Origin: Fimbriimonadaceae bacterium | Lineage (GTDB): Bacteria > Armatimonadota > Fimbriimonadia > Fimbriimonadales > Fimbriimonadaceae | Length of the DNA: 32,922 nt | Assembly (NCBI GenBank): GCA_024710805.1 | Contig: JANJUB010000149.1 | Location: 1-32,922 of the forward strand | Reading direction: 5' to 3' | Shown: in pieces, positions 7,651-15,810 of the stretch | Layout: each line of letters begins with the position of its first letter | How positions within the stretch are numbered: position 1 is the first letter of the stretch | Program-made: the position numbers and the translations under genes | Notes under the pieces: model-generated | Told to the model about the DNA's origin: nothing | Database searches by the model: none | What the model saw: the letters and a program-made list of their open reading frames with translations, nothing else

Positions 7651-8907
7651 ATGAGCGGCAACGGCTTTTCTCGTCGAGATGTATTGCGGACCGGTGGTGT
7701 GGCGGCAGCGACCATCCTGCTACCCAATGGCGTATTCGCCCAAGGGAAGGAGCAGCTCAAGGTCGGCGTGATCGGATGCGGCGGGCGCGGTACCGACGCG
7801 ATGGTGAACTGTGCCGAGGCCGAGTCCAGCGTTGTGTTGTGGGCGATGGCTGACGTGTTCCGCGACAAACTCGACAGTTCGGCGGCAACGCTGAAGGATC
7901 GGCTGAAAGATCGATTCCAAGTCACCGCCGATCGAACCTTCATGGGCTTCGACGCCTACGAGAAACTTCTGCAGACCGGCGTCGATGTCGTCATCCTGAC
8001 GTCGCCTCCCGGCTTCCGCCCGGCGCATATCAAGGCGTCCGTCGCCGCCGGCAAACATATCTTCACCGAGAAGCCGATCGCGGTCGATGGCCCGGGTGTG
8101 CGCACCGTCATCGAAGCCGCCAACGCGGCCAAGGCCAAGGGACTGGCGATCGTGGCCGGTACGCAGCGCCGCCACGACGTGGCCTACCGTGAGGCGATGG
8201 CCCGCATCCACGACGGCGCGATGGGCGACGTCGTTGCTTGTTATGCCTATTGGAATCAGGGCGGTCTTTGGATGCACCCGCGCAAGGAAGGCTGGAGCGA
8301 CATGGAGTGGCAGCTCCGCAATTGGCTCTACTTCACATGGCTATCCGGTGACCACATCGTGGAGCAGCACGTCCACAACCTCGACGTGTGCAACTGGGCG
8401 ATGAAAGGCCACCCTGTGAAGGCGGTCTGCTTGGGCGGACGCGAAGTCCGCACCGATGCCGCGTACGGCCACATCTTCGACCACTTCGCCACCGAGTACG
8501 AATACGCCAACGGCGTGAAGATGCTAAGCATGTGCCGCCAGATCGACGGTACGGCCAGCCGGGTTTCCGAGCATCTCGTAGGCACGCGAGGCACCTCGAA
8601 CGGCAATACTTGGATCCGTGGCGAGAACGCCTGGCGCTGGGACGGTGACCGCCCCAATCCCTACATGCTCGAGCACCGGAATCTGTTCGCGAGCATTCGC
8701 GACGGCAACCCGATCAACGAGGGTGTCCAGGTGGCGGAGAGCACGCTGACCGCGATTATGGGTCGCATGTCGGCTTACACTGGGCAGGAAGTCACTTGGG
8801 ACCAGGCGATGGCGTCGCAAGAATCCCTCGTGCCTGAGAAGCTCGAGATGGGTGCCAAGCTCGAAGTGCCGCCGATCGCGGTCCCCGGCAAGACGAAGCT
8901 GATCTAG
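7651..8907 (+). CDS. Tat-exported Gfo/Idh/MocA-family oxidoreductase
   Basis: A 418-residue NAD(P)-dependent sugar dehydrogenase-like enzyme. The N-terminus has a twin-arginine signal (SRRDVLRTGGVAAATILL), then the Rossmann motif KVGVIGCGGRGTDA at about 36-49, the cofactor-domain strand VDVVILTSPPGFRPAHI, and the conserved EKP (FTEKPIAVDGPG). The C-terminal alpha/beta domain contains GDHIVEQHVHNLDVCNW, characteristic of the exported group found in Planctomycetes, Verrucomicrobia and Armatimonadota. It presumably folds with its nucleotide in the cytoplasm before Tat export and acts on a carbohydrate or cyclitol; the substrate is unknown. Its last four bases overlap the stop of the convergent M42 peptidase gene (shared CTAG). 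Confidence 0.9.
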   Translation: MSGNGFSRRDVLRTGGVAAATILLPNGVFAQGKEQLKVGVIGCGGRGTDAMVNCAEAESSVVLWAMADVFRDKLDSSAATLKDRLKDRFQVTADRTFMGFDAYEKLLQTGVDVVILTSPPGFRPAHIKASVAAGKHIFTEKPIAVDGPGVRTVIEAANAAKAKGLAIVAGTQRRHDVAYREAMARIHDGAMGDVVACYAYWNQGGLWMHPRKEGWSDMEWQLRNWLYFTWLSGDHIVEQHVHNLDVCNWAMKGHPVKAVCLGGREVRTDAAYGHIFDHFATEYEYANGVKMLSMCRQIDGTASRVSEHLVGTRGTSNGNTWIRGENAWRWDGDRPNPYMLEHRNLFASIRDGNPINEGVQVAESTLTAIMGRMSAYTGQEVTWDQAMASQESLVPEKLEMGAKLEVPPIAVPGKTKLI

Positions 8908-9950
8908 TCCGCAACTGCATACTCGGCGACGAGCAGGGCCGTGTCATGGAGCGCTTCCATGTGGGTCCGCTCGTAGCCGTGGCTGGTGTCCACACCCGGG
9001 CCGATAAGCGCCACCTGCGCCGCGCCGCCCGTCTGCCAATACACGCTGCCGTCGGAACTGTAGTGTGGGTAGATGTCGGCCTTCAGGTCGATGCCCACCC
9101 GGTCGGCAATACCGATCAGCTTGTCGCTGAGGGGCTTGCTGTAAGGGCCCGATGAATCCTTGAGGCAGATCGTGCAGTGATATTCGTCGCTCTGTTGCCC
9201 GGTGCCGATCGCCGCCATGTCCAGAACGACGAGCTCAGCGAGGTCGTTGGGCATCCCGTCGAAGCCCCCGTGGCCGACTTCCTCGTAGTTGCTGAACTGG
9301 ATGGTGAGGCGTTGTGCCGGAGTCACGCCGACGTCGCGCATCGCCTTGATGGCCGCCAGCACCGCGGCCACGCATGCCTTGTCGTCGAGGAACCGGGAAC
9401 GGATGAAACCCGACTCGCTGCTCTCGACGCGGGGGTCGAAGTGGACGAAATCGCCGACCTCGATACCGAGCAACCGCGTCTCTTCGGCGCGGGTCGTTCG
9501 CTCATCGAGGCGCACTTCCAAGTTTTCGGCGGTTCGCGCTGCGGAGCGCGCCTCGCGGTTGACGTGGGTCGCGCCATTCTCGAGCACGATCGAACCGCGG
9601 ATGCTGCGTCCCGAGCGGGTCTCCACCCACACGCCTTCGCTCTCGACGGTCGGCCACATCACACCGTTCAGCGCCGTTAGCTTCAGCCGTCCGTTCGCCT
9701 TGATCTCCTTGACCATTGCGCCGAGGGTATCGACGTGGGCGGACAGCGCGCGCGGAGCGTCGTCCCTCAGTCCGGGCAACGTGGCGACCAGCGCGCCCTT
9801 CGTCGTCTGCTGGGTGGGCACTCCAAGCGCCTCGAGTTCTTGCTGGACGAACCCGATCGCCCAGTCGGTGAATCCGGTGGGGCTCGGAGTGTTCAGCAGG
9901 TCTACGAGCACGCGGCCCAAATACGGCTTGTCGATCTCAAAGCGCGACAT
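8904..9950 (-). CDS. M42-family metallopeptidase (glutamyl aminopeptidase/endoglucanase M-like)
   Basis: A 348-residue dinuclear-metal aminopeptidase. Metal and catalytic residues fit M42: H72-x-D74 in SAHVDTLG, D189/D190 in SRFLDDKAC, the catalytic pair E223-E224 in NYEEVGHGG, D244 in VVLDMAAIG and the C-terminal H330 in THMEALHDT. Cytoplasmic, no signal peptide; M42 enzymes form large tetrahedral assemblies and trim short peptides. No Shine-Dalgarno is visible, but TAAACT ends six bases before the ATG. It overlaps the convergent oxidoreductase gene by four bases at the 3' end, so the two transcripts would be antisense to each other there. Confidence 0.9.
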   Translation of the reverse strand: MSRFEIDKPYLGRVLVDLLNTPSPTGFTDWAIGFVQQELEALGVPTQQTTKGALVATLPGLRDDAPRALSAHVDTLGAMVKEIKANGRLKLTALNGVMWPTVESEGVWVETRSGRSIRGSIVLENGATHVNREARSAARTAENLEVRLDERTTRAEETRLLGIEVGDFVHFDPRVESSESGFIRSRFLDDKACVAAVLAAIKAMRDVGVTPAQRLTIQFSNYEEVGHGGFDGMPNDLAELVVLDMAAIGTGQQSDEYHCTICLKDSSGPYSKPLSDKLIGIADRVGIDLKADIYPHYSSDGSVYWQTGGAAQVALIGPGVDTSHGYERTHMEALHDTALLVAEYAVAD

Positions 9951-9956
9951 GAGCAG

Positions 9957-9962
9957 AGTTTA
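9957..9962 (-). promoter_or_regulatory. -10-like TAAACT close to the M42 start codon
   Basis: On the minus strand TAAACT is followed by six bases and then the ATG at 9950. No Shine-Dalgarno and no clear -35 are seen. This fits leaderless initiation and is identical to the hexamer and spacing in front of the GH2 gene. Confidence 0.42.
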
Positions 9963-10010
9963 GCGGATTCTGCGGGAGTACCTTCCCGGCGAATAGGTAG
10001 GGAAGTTCCA

Positions 10011-10131
10011 CCTTCCCCTTCCAGGGGAAGGCCTTGTGAGCGTCAGCGAACAGGGATGGGGTGGTGAGAAATCCGAGACTCACCCCACCTCTTCGCGCTA
10101 TGCGCGAAGGTCCTCCCCTGCAAAGGGAGGA
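10011..10131. repeat. REP-like cluster of hairpins
   Basis: The gap between the M42 and ABC exporter genes is filled by consecutive dyads: CCTTCCCCT/AGGGGAAGG with a 3-base loop (10011-10031), an imperfect GGGGTGGTGAG ... CTCACCCCACC pair (about 10039-10089), CTTCGCGC/GCGCGAAG with a 3-base loop (10091-10109), and TCCTCCC/GGGAGGA with a 7-base loop (10111-10131). This resembles dispersed intergenic repeats seen in many bacterial genomes, in which the ends read as GGGGAAGG and GGGAGGA. No gene is present. No T tract marks a terminator. Confidence 0.65.
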
Positions 10132-10142
10132 TTCGAAACCGC

Positions 10143-12362
10143 CTATGCTTTCGCTTCTTCTTCCTCGGCCACTTCGCCAAGGAACCCAGAGCGCACCTTG
10201 TTCATTTCCAGCTGCATCTGGACCAGCTTCGTGTAAAGCCCCAATGGGTTCGCGAGGAGTTCCTCGTGCGTGCCCATCTCCACGATCTTGCCTTCCTCCA
10301 TCACGACCAGCCGGTCGGCGTTCTTGAGCGTGGATAGTCGGTGCGCGATCGCGAACACCGTACGGCCCTGCACCAGCCGATCGAGGCCCTCTTGGATCAT
10401 CCGCTCGGTTTCGGTATCGACGGAGGCGGTGGCTTCGTCCAAGATCAAGATCCGCGGGTTGTGCAGGATCGCGCGGGCGATGGCGATGCGCTGACGTTCG
10501 CCGCCGGAGAGGCGGTGTCCCCGCTCGCCGACGTAGGTGTCGTAACCATCTGGGAAGTGGACAATGAAGTGGTGCGCATTCGCGGCATGGGCGGCGGCCA
10601 TGACCTCCTCGAGCGTTGCTTCAGGCCGACCATAGGCGATGTTGTCCCGGATCGAGCCAGGGAACAGATACGACTCCTGTAGCACCGCGCCGACCTGACG
10701 TCGGAAGTCGTCGATCTTGATATGTCGTAGGTCGACGCCGTCGATCTCGATATGCCCTTGCGTGGGATCGTAGAATCGCAGCAACAGGTTGATCAGCGTC
10801 GACTTGCCCGCTCCCGAGTGGCCGACGAGCCCAATCATCTCCCCCGCCTTCACTTCAAGGTCCAAGCCGTGCACGATCTCTCGCGCCTTCTCATAGCCGA
10901 AGTGAACGTCGGTGAACTTCACCTCGCCCTTGATCGAAGGCATGGGCAGCGAGTGCGCGGTGTCTTCGATATCGAGCGGCGTATCGAGGATTTCGAACAC
11001 GCGTTCGGCGGCGGTCAGCGAACGCGAAACCCAGTCGATGAACCGCTGAAGACTCATCAGCGGCTCGCGCATCATGGCGACGTAGCCGATGAAGGCCGTC
11101 AGTTCGCCGACGGTCATCTTTCCTTGGAGCACCGACTGTCCGCCGACCCACCAGATGATGAACCCGCTTAGGCTCATCACGAACATGACCATCGGGAAGA
11201 AGTTGGACCAGCCGATCTCGGCGGTGTAGCCGGTCTGGGCGAGGTCGCGGATCCGTCGGCCGAACTTGTCTTCCTCGCGGTTCTCGCCGCGAAAGGTCCG
11301 AACGACGCGCGTACCTTGGAGGACGCCGTTCAGCGAGGAACTCATGCGCGACCAGCTGTGCCAATAGCGACTCCACACCCGCATCATCTTCTTGCGGAAG
11401 CGGTTGACTGCCCATAGCACCAACGGAACCGGAAGCAATGCCCACAGCGCGATCTGCCAGTTCATGATGCACATCGCGATCGGGATGCCCACGAGGAGCG
11501 CCGCGTTGTTCAGCGTGATCGGGATGCCATCGACAAGCACGTCGTAGAGCGCGCCGGTGTCGTTGGTCATCCGGCTCATCAGCGAGCCGACGTTGCGCTT
11601 GTCGTAGAACCCCATGCTCAGCTGCTGGAGCTTGTGGAAGAGGCGCGTGCGGATGTCGATCGTAACGCCGCGGCTCAGGTAAGCGGTGTTTCGGTTGCGA
11701 GCGCCCTGCATCAGGTTCGACAGGGCTTGAGTCGCCACCAGTCCCGCGATCAGCCAACCGAAGAGGTACGTCTTCTTGTCGGTAAGAACGTCGTCGATGA
11801 GGTGGCGCGTGAGAAATGGGGGAAGCAAGGCGACGACTGTGCCCATGACCACGAGCACGCAGGCCCAGACAATGCGGAAACGGTAGGGCTTCGTGAACTC
11901 GAAAAGGCGAAGAAGGGTCTTGCCGCGGTTCAAACATGCCGGGCATACGTCGGTATCTTCGGGCAGGGGCCGCGAACAACGCGAACAAACCCGCAGCTTG
12001 TCCTCGATCGGCGGCACCGGCTTGCCTTGAAGATGTGCCGCGAGCTTCTTTTGGGCATTGGCGAAAATCAGCCCCTTCGCCGTTGTTCCGCGCAAGAGCT
12101 CGACGTACCGGTCGCCACGGCGAGCCTGCAAAGACACCGCATCGACCCAGTCTTCTACTTTGGGGTCGGCGAGTTCGCCCAGTGGGTAGCTGGCGACGAC
12201 TTGCTCTCCCGCCGGGGTGGTTTCGACCCGGTAAACCGTGTCGGCAGTTACGATCAGGCGCGCCGCCCCAAGGGAGCCCAGGGAGGTGAGGTCGCCCGCA
12301 GCCTCGATCAAGGGCGTGATCGAGGTGGGCATTCGCGATGAATCGTCAGGTTCGTCGGGCAT
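10143..12362 (-). CDS. ABC exporter (fused permease-ATPase) with N-terminal PH-like and zinc-ribbon domains
   Basis: A 739-residue half-transporter of the lipid/multidrug exporter type (MsbA/LmrA-like); two copies would form the working dimer. After about 120 unusual residues there is a zinc ribbon, C126-x2-C129-x10-C140-x2-C143, then the six-helix ABC_membrane domain (about 160-450) and the ATPase with Walker A GHSGAGKST, signature LSGGERQRIAIARA, Walker B ILILDEA and the switch histidine in FAIAHRLSTLK. Residues about 28-110 (LGAARLIVTADTVYRV onward) look like a small PH-like beta domain. The family is usually 570-620 residues, so the N-terminal 150 residues are an addition, probably cytoplasmic. 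It follows two exported-protein genes on the same strand with only a 30-base gap, so the three may be co-transcribed. Substrate unknown. Confidence 0.9.
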   Translation of the reverse strand: MPDEPDDSSRMPTSITPLIEAAGDLTSLGSLGAARLIVTADTVYRVETTPAGEQVVASYPLGELADPKVEDWVDAVSLQARRGDRYVELLRGTTAKGLIFANAQKKLAAHLQGKPVPPIEDKLRVCSRCSRPLPEDTDVCPACLNRGKTLLRLFEFTKPYRFRIVWACVLVVMGTVVALLPPFLTRHLIDDVLTDKKTYLFGWLIAGLVATQALSNLMQGARNRNTAYLSRGVTIDIRTRLFHKLQQLSMGFYDKRNVGSLMSRMTNDTGALYDVLVDGIPITLNNAALLVGIPIAMCIMNWQIALWALLPVPLVLWAVNRFRKKMMRVWSRYWHSWSRMSSSLNGVLQGTRVVRTFRGENREEDKFGRRIRDLAQTGYTAEIGWSNFFPMVMFVMSLSGFIIWWVGGQSVLQGKMTVGELTAFIGYVAMMREPLMSLQRFIDWVSRSLTAAERVFEILDTPLDIEDTAHSLPMPSIKGEVKFTDVHFGYEKAREIVHGLDLEVKAGEMIGLVGHSGAGKSTLINLLLRFYDPTQGHIEIDGVDLRHIKIDDFRRQVGAVLQESYLFPGSIRDNIAYGRPEATLEEVMAAAHAANAHHFIVHFPDGYDTYVGERGHRLSGGERQRIAIARAILHNPRILILDEATASVDTETERMIQEGLDRLVQGRTVFAIAHRLSTLKNADRLVVMEEGKIVEMGTHEELLANPLGLYTKLVQMQLEMNKVRSGFLGEVAEEEEAKA

Positions 12363-12392
12363 GCCGCGAATCCGATTGTGGCACGTTAGAAA

Positions 12393-13076
12393 TTAATCTG
12401 CCACCTGAGCCCAGATCGCGCTGATCTTGACCGAAACGATGACCTTGAGCGTTCGGTTCTGGAACTTGCCCTTCAGGCCGGTAAGTGACGACACGGGCCA
12501 CGATTTGGTGAACTCAGATCTGCCGAGCTTCGACAGACGAACCGTGCAGGCTCGAAACTCGTCATTGGCGGTGCGAACGTTAGGGATCTGGGTTAAGCCG
12601 AGGGTCGAGGTCTGCGCGGAACCGGGAAGATAGAGCTTGGTCGTCACGGCGTCGGTCGCCCCGAGAGTGTCTCCGATTCCGAAGACGAGATCGAAGCTCT
12701 TCCCATCATCACCGAGCTCGATGCTGGCCTCGGTCATCACCGGTCGATCAGTGTGGTCGGCAGTCCAAGATTGAAGCAGATCGACACCATCACGACGCTC
12801 GTCGTCGATCTTCACCTTTGCGCGCGTCGTCTGGATCAGCCGGGGGTCGGTCTGGGAGGTATCGAAGTTGAAGTCCCATTCGCCGTATGCTTCCCGTCGG
12901 TCGAGCACGATCCCTCCCGAGTACATCCTGTTCACGCGGAACAGATGCTGATCGAGACGCCCCTCGCCTTGGACCGCAAACCGATATTCGAGGACCAGCC
13001 TTGGGGTGTCCTTGGGCCACAGCTTGGGAGCGGGTGGGGATTGGGTGAGCGCCACCAAGGCGAGGAGTTGGATCAT
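12393..13076 (-). CDS. Secreted protein of unknown function
   Basis: 227 residues with a short signal peptide (MIQLLALVALTQSPPAP). The mature part is beta-rich with alternating strands (PRLVLEYRFAVQGEGRLDQ, NRMYSGGIVLDRREAYGEW) and may form a barrel or sandwich. No family or catalytic motif recognised. Its ATG overlaps the stop of the upstream lipoprotein gene (ATGA), and the ABC exporter follows 30 bases later, so it probably works with those two proteins at the cell envelope. Confidence 0.7.
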   Translation of the reverse strand: MIQLLALVALTQSPPAPKLWPKDTPRLVLEYRFAVQGEGRLDQHLFRVNRMYSGGIVLDRREAYGEWDFNFDTSQTDPRLIQTTRAKVKIDDERRDGVDLLQSWTADHTDRPVMTEASIELGDDGKSFDLVFGIGDTLGATDAVTTKLYLPGSAQTSTLGLTQIPNVRTANDEFRACTVRLSKLGRSEFTKSWPVSSLTGLKGKFQNRTLKVIVSVKISAIWAQVAD

Positions 13077-13672
13077 GACGCGGCAACCTGTTCGACGACT
13101 CCGCCGAGCGACCGTATCGCTTCCTGCAGGTCGTCCATCCCTAGACGGAGCAGTCCGAGGATTTCGGCCACTTCGGGCCGGTTGGCGAGGGCCGGGTCTT
13201 GGCTAAGGGTGTCGAGAATGCCGCTGGCGTCCTCGAGTTCATGAAGGGCGTCGTTGGCCGCGCTGATGGCGGAGAGGCGGCGCTCATCCATTTTTGCGAA
13301 CTCAGGGTCGCTTTTCGCGGGCTCGGCGGGTTCGGTCGTATGTTCGGCTAGAGTTGCACCCACGGAGTCGAGTGCGTCGAGGAACTCGCCCATGGCCGCA
13401 GCCAACTGGGGATCGCCCTTCACATCGAGTGCACGAGACTTGGTGAGCGCTTCCTCGACCGTGCCCCCGACGCCGGCAATCTGAAAGGCACCGCTGCGGA
13501 GCTGCTCGAAGATGGTCTGCTCTGGATTCTCCCGGTCAACGGTTACCGCGGGTGGCTTGGGGCGGACCGGCTTGGATTCTTCGCCCTTCCGGCACCCGAC
13601 GATCGCTCCGACAAGGAGCACCGTTGCCACAAGAAGCATCTCCTTCGAGCCTCGGGGAGTGCACCGGACCAT
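13073..13672 (-). CDS. Predicted lipoprotein, helical
   Basis: 199 residues. A positively charged N-terminus and hydrophobic stretch (MLLVATVLLVGAIVGC) end in a lipobox-like IVGC, with C27 as the likely lipidated cysteine. The mature part begins with a proline- and lysine-rich linker and continues as amphipathic helices (about 60-199) without a recognised domain. I keep the upstream ATG at 13672 because the internal ATG at 13639 has AAGGAG directly against it, too close to act as a ribosome-binding site. First gene of the three-gene minus-strand unit with the secreted protein and the ABC exporter. Divergent from the ChaN-like gene with only 21 bases between the start codons. Confidence 0.68.
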   Translation of the reverse strand: MVRCTPRGSKEMLLVATVLLVGAIVGCRKGEESKPVRPKPPAVTVDRENPEQTIFEQLRSGAFQIAGVGGTVEEALTKSRALDVKGDPQLAAAMGEFLDALDSVGATLAEHTTEPAEPAKSDPEFAKMDERRLSAISAANDALHELEDASGILDTLSQDPALANRPEVAEILGLLRLGMDDLQEAIRSLGGVVEQVAAS

Positions 13673-13677
13673 GGCTG

Positions 13678-13687
13678 ATGGTACCCT
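13678..13687. promoter_or_regulatory. Overlapping divergent -10-like elements
   Basis: In the 21-base gap between two divergent start codons, TACCCT (13682-13687, plus strand) lies six bases before the ChaN-like ATG, and TACCAT (13678-13683, minus strand) lies five bases before the lipoprotein ATG. They share the central palindrome GGTACC. There is no room for separate leaders, so both mRNAs would be leaderless and the two promoters probably exclude each other. Confidence 0.4.
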
Positions 13688-13693
13688 TAGCCT

Positions 13694-14569
13694 ATGTGGA
13701 GCACTCTCCTCGCCGTCGCCGTAGCCGTGGATCCTTACCTATTGAAGATTGGGGCACCCGGTACCGTTCAGTCCGTGCCGAATCAGATTGTCGAAACCCG
13801 TAACGGACGAGTCGTCGGCATCGAAGCCGTCGCTGCGGCGGCCGATGGGATGCAATATGTGTATCTCGCGGAGAGCCACAACAACCCGGATCACCACGTG
13901 ATGCAGGCCGCGGCAATCGAGGCCCTCGTAGCGCGTGGACGCAACGTCATCGTCGGCATGGAGATGTTCACGCGTCCAGTCCAGCAACAGCTGAACCCCT
14001 GGACCTTGGGGTGGTGGGACGAGGCCACATTCATCGAGCAGAGCGACTGGAAGAAGCAGTGGGGCTTCGACTACAACCTTTACAAGCCGATCTTCGACTC
14101 GGTGAAGAAGCATCGGTTGCCGCTGGTCGCGCTGAACGTGCCGCGTGACTGGGTGCGCGCGGTCGGGCGAGGCGGATACGCCGCCCTCACTGCCGAGCAA
14201 AAGAAGGAGTTGCCAAGCGACCTCTACCTTGGTAACACCTACCATAAGCAAGTCTTTGAGGGCCTTATGGGCGGACACCCGATGACTGGCGCTCAAGGTG
14301 AGAACATCTACGCCGCCCAAGTCCTGTGGGATGAAGGCATGGCCGACACCGCACTGAAGGTCATGGCGGAGAAGGGCGGCTCTCCCAACACGGTGATGGT
14401 CATCGTCGCGGGCAGCGGCCACGTGATGTATGAGCAGGGCATCAACTACCGGATCAAGCGGCGCACCGGCGCTGACGGCATTACGCTGATGATGATCGAC
14501 GGCACCGAGCCTCGCCCGGTCACGCGCGGTATTGGCCAGTTCATCTACATGGCCAAGCCGGGTTCGTAA
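13694..14569 (+). CDS. ChaN-like haem-binding/iron-regulated family protein
   Basis: A 291-residue protein of the ChaN (Cofac_haem_bdg) family. The family signature is AESHNNPDHH at 59-68 (compare G-E-[TS]-H-x-[ND]-x-x-H-H), followed by VIVGMEMFTRPVQQ (86-98) and a C-terminal VIVAGSGHVMYEQGINYRI, the second conserved histidine block. ChaN binds stacked haems at the outer membrane in Campylobacter; haem binding here is by family only. The N-terminus (MWSTLLAVAVAVDP) is a weak signal and has no lipobox cysteine. It heads a tight plus-strand cluster with RNase HIII (6-base gap). No Shine-Dalgarno, but a TACCCT -10-like element lies six bases upstream. Confidence 0.82.
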   Translation: MWSTLLAVAVAVDPYLLKIGAPGTVQSVPNQIVETRNGRVVGIEAVAAAADGMQYVYLAESHNNPDHHVMQAAAIEALVARGRNVIVGMEMFTRPVQQQLNPWTLGWWDEATFIEQSDWKKQWGFDYNLYKPIFDSVKKHRLPLVALNVPRDWVRAVGRGGYAALTAEQKKELPSDLYLGNTYHKQVFEGLMGGHPMTGAQGENIYAAQVLWDEGMADTALKVMAEKGGSPNTVMVIVAGSGHVMYEQGINYRIKRRTGADGITLMMIDGTEPRPVTRGIGQFIYMAKPGS

Positions 14570-14575
14570 GCTCGG

Positions 14576-15199
14576 ATGGATGGCCATATTGGGGTCGATG
14601 AGAGCGGCAAGGGCGACTATTTCGGTCCTCTGGTGATCGCCGCGTGCTACGTCGGCCCAGAACATCTGGCCGAACTCGATGGCGTCAAGGACTCGAAGAA
14701 GCTCACCGATCCGGTGGCGCTGAAGCTCGCGACGAAGATTCGGGCGGTCTGTCCCCACTCCGTCATCTCGATCGGCCCGGCAAAGTACAACGAGCTTTAC
14801 GAGAAGTTCCGGAATCTGAACCGCCTGCTGGCCTGGGGCCACGCCCGCGCGATCGAGAACGTCCTTGAGGCGCATCCGTGCAACCTCGTCATCTCGGACC
14901 AGTTCGCCGATCCGGCCGGTCTGAAGCGGCAGCTCTTCGAACGCGGCCAACAGATCGAACTGCGATCCATGGTGCGGGCGGAGTCCGACATCGCCGTAGC
15001 CGCGGCCTCGATCTTGGCGCGTGCCGAGTTCTTGAACCGTCTGCAGCGCTTGGGAGGAGAGATCGGCATCCCGCTGCCCAAGGGAGCGTCGTCCCCGGTC
15101 CTCACGACCGGGCGCCAAGTGTTCCAAAAACACGGGATGGATGGACTGAGGCAGGTGGCGAAACTGCACTTCAAGACCACGGCGCAAGTGACGTCGTAG
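14576..15199 (+). CDS. rnhC: Ribonuclease HIII lacking the N-terminal substrate-binding domain
   Basis: A 207-residue type 2 RNase H that cleaves the RNA strand of RNA/DNA hybrids. The start motif GVDESGKGDYFGPLV is diagnostic for RNase HIII rather than HII. Catalytic acids are D8, E9, D108 (VISDQF) and D138 (RAESDIAVAAA); the 30-residue spacing of the last two matches the family. Typical RNase HIII is about 300 residues with a TBP-like N-terminal domain of about 80 residues that binds substrate. Here the catalytic domain begins at residue 5, only seven bases after the previous stop, so that domain is absent rather than misannotated. Second gene of the cluster beginning with the ChaN-like gene. 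Confidence 0.87.
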   Translation: MDGHIGVDESGKGDYFGPLVIAACYVGPEHLAELDGVKDSKKLTDPVALKLATKIRAVCPHSVISIGPAKYNELYEKFRNLNRLLAWGHARAIENVLEAHPCNLVISDQFADPAGLKRQLFERGQQIELRSMVRAESDIAVAAASILARAEFLNRLQRLGGEIGIPLPKGASSPVLTTGRQVFQKHGMDGLRQVAKLHFKTTAQVTS

Positions 15200-15210
15200 A
15201 AGAGACTCGG

Positions 15211-15810
15211 ATGTCCGTCCTCATTCCCGTCGCGCACGATTTCAACTGCCCCTGGTGCTGGATCGGCTACGTTCAAGCCTTCGATCTGGTTCGTGAGTTT
15301 GGGGTCACGCTGGAGTGGCGGGGTTACGAGCTGTATCCTGACGAACTCGAGTGGCCGGAACCTGCTCCTCCCGTGCAGCCTGCCTATCCGGATCGTCCAG
15401 CCACGCCGACGCGCCTCGAACTTGCGTATGCCGCGCAAGGCATGGACAAGCCGACCGTCGAGCGTCCACGGCGGATGCGAACCCACAACGCCCACGAGAC
15501 CGCCGAGCTGGCGAAAGAGCGCGGCGTGGTCGATGAACTCATGCACCGGCTGTATCCGGCGTATTGGGAACGAGGTGAGAACATCAACGAGCCCGACGTT
15601 CTGATTGAACTGGCCCAGGGCCTGCTCGACCCGGACGAGCTTGCCGAGGTGATGGCAGGCCGCCGTTACGCGGACCGCATCGTCGGGTTCAACAAGCCCG
15701 CCTACGCGACGGGTGTTTACAATGTCCCGACGTTCTTCATCGGTGGAGAGCGCTATGCTGAAGAGTCCTATCGCGCGCTTCAGCGCGCGATGCGGGCGTT
15801 GAACCCATGA
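15211..15810 (+). CDS. DsbA-family / FrnE-like thiol oxidoreductase
   Basis: 199 residues, no signal peptide, so probably cytoplasmic like FrnE and 2-hydroxychromene-2-carboxylate isomerase relatives. The thioredoxin-fold active site is C13-P-W-C16 in FNCPWCWIG. The inserted helical domain runs from about 60 to 155, and the cis-proline loop is NVPTFFIGG. The open frame continues upstream to 14878, but that part is antisense-like shadow of rnhC; the ATG at 15211 has AGAAGAG upstream and fits the family start. Overlaps the next gene by four bases (ATGA), so the two are co-translated. Confidence 0.87.
   Translation: MSVLIPVAHDFNCPWCWIGYVQAFDLVREFGVTLEWRGYELYPDELEWPEPAPPVQPAYPDRPATPTRLELAYAAQGMDKPTVERPRRMRTHNAHETAELAKERGVVDELMHRLYPAYWERGENINEPDVLIELAQGLLDPDELAEVMAGRRYADRIVGFNKPAYATGVYNVPTFFIGGERYAEESYRALQRAMRALNP

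Noticed and set aside
10891-11988. 365-residue minus-strand frame within the ABC exporter
   Set aside because: Same strand, different frame, Arg/Pro/His-rich low-complexity translation; the exporter frame has all ABC motifs.
13739-15187. Long minus-strand open frame (482 residues) opposite the ChaN-like and RNase HIII genes
   Set aside because: It is antisense to two well-recognised families and its translation is His/Arg/Asp-rich with no domain; a GC-rich shadow frame.
14878-15210. N-terminal extension of the DsbA-like frame
   Set aside because: Overlaps rnhC in another frame and reads as Arg-rich shadow sequence; family start is at 15211.
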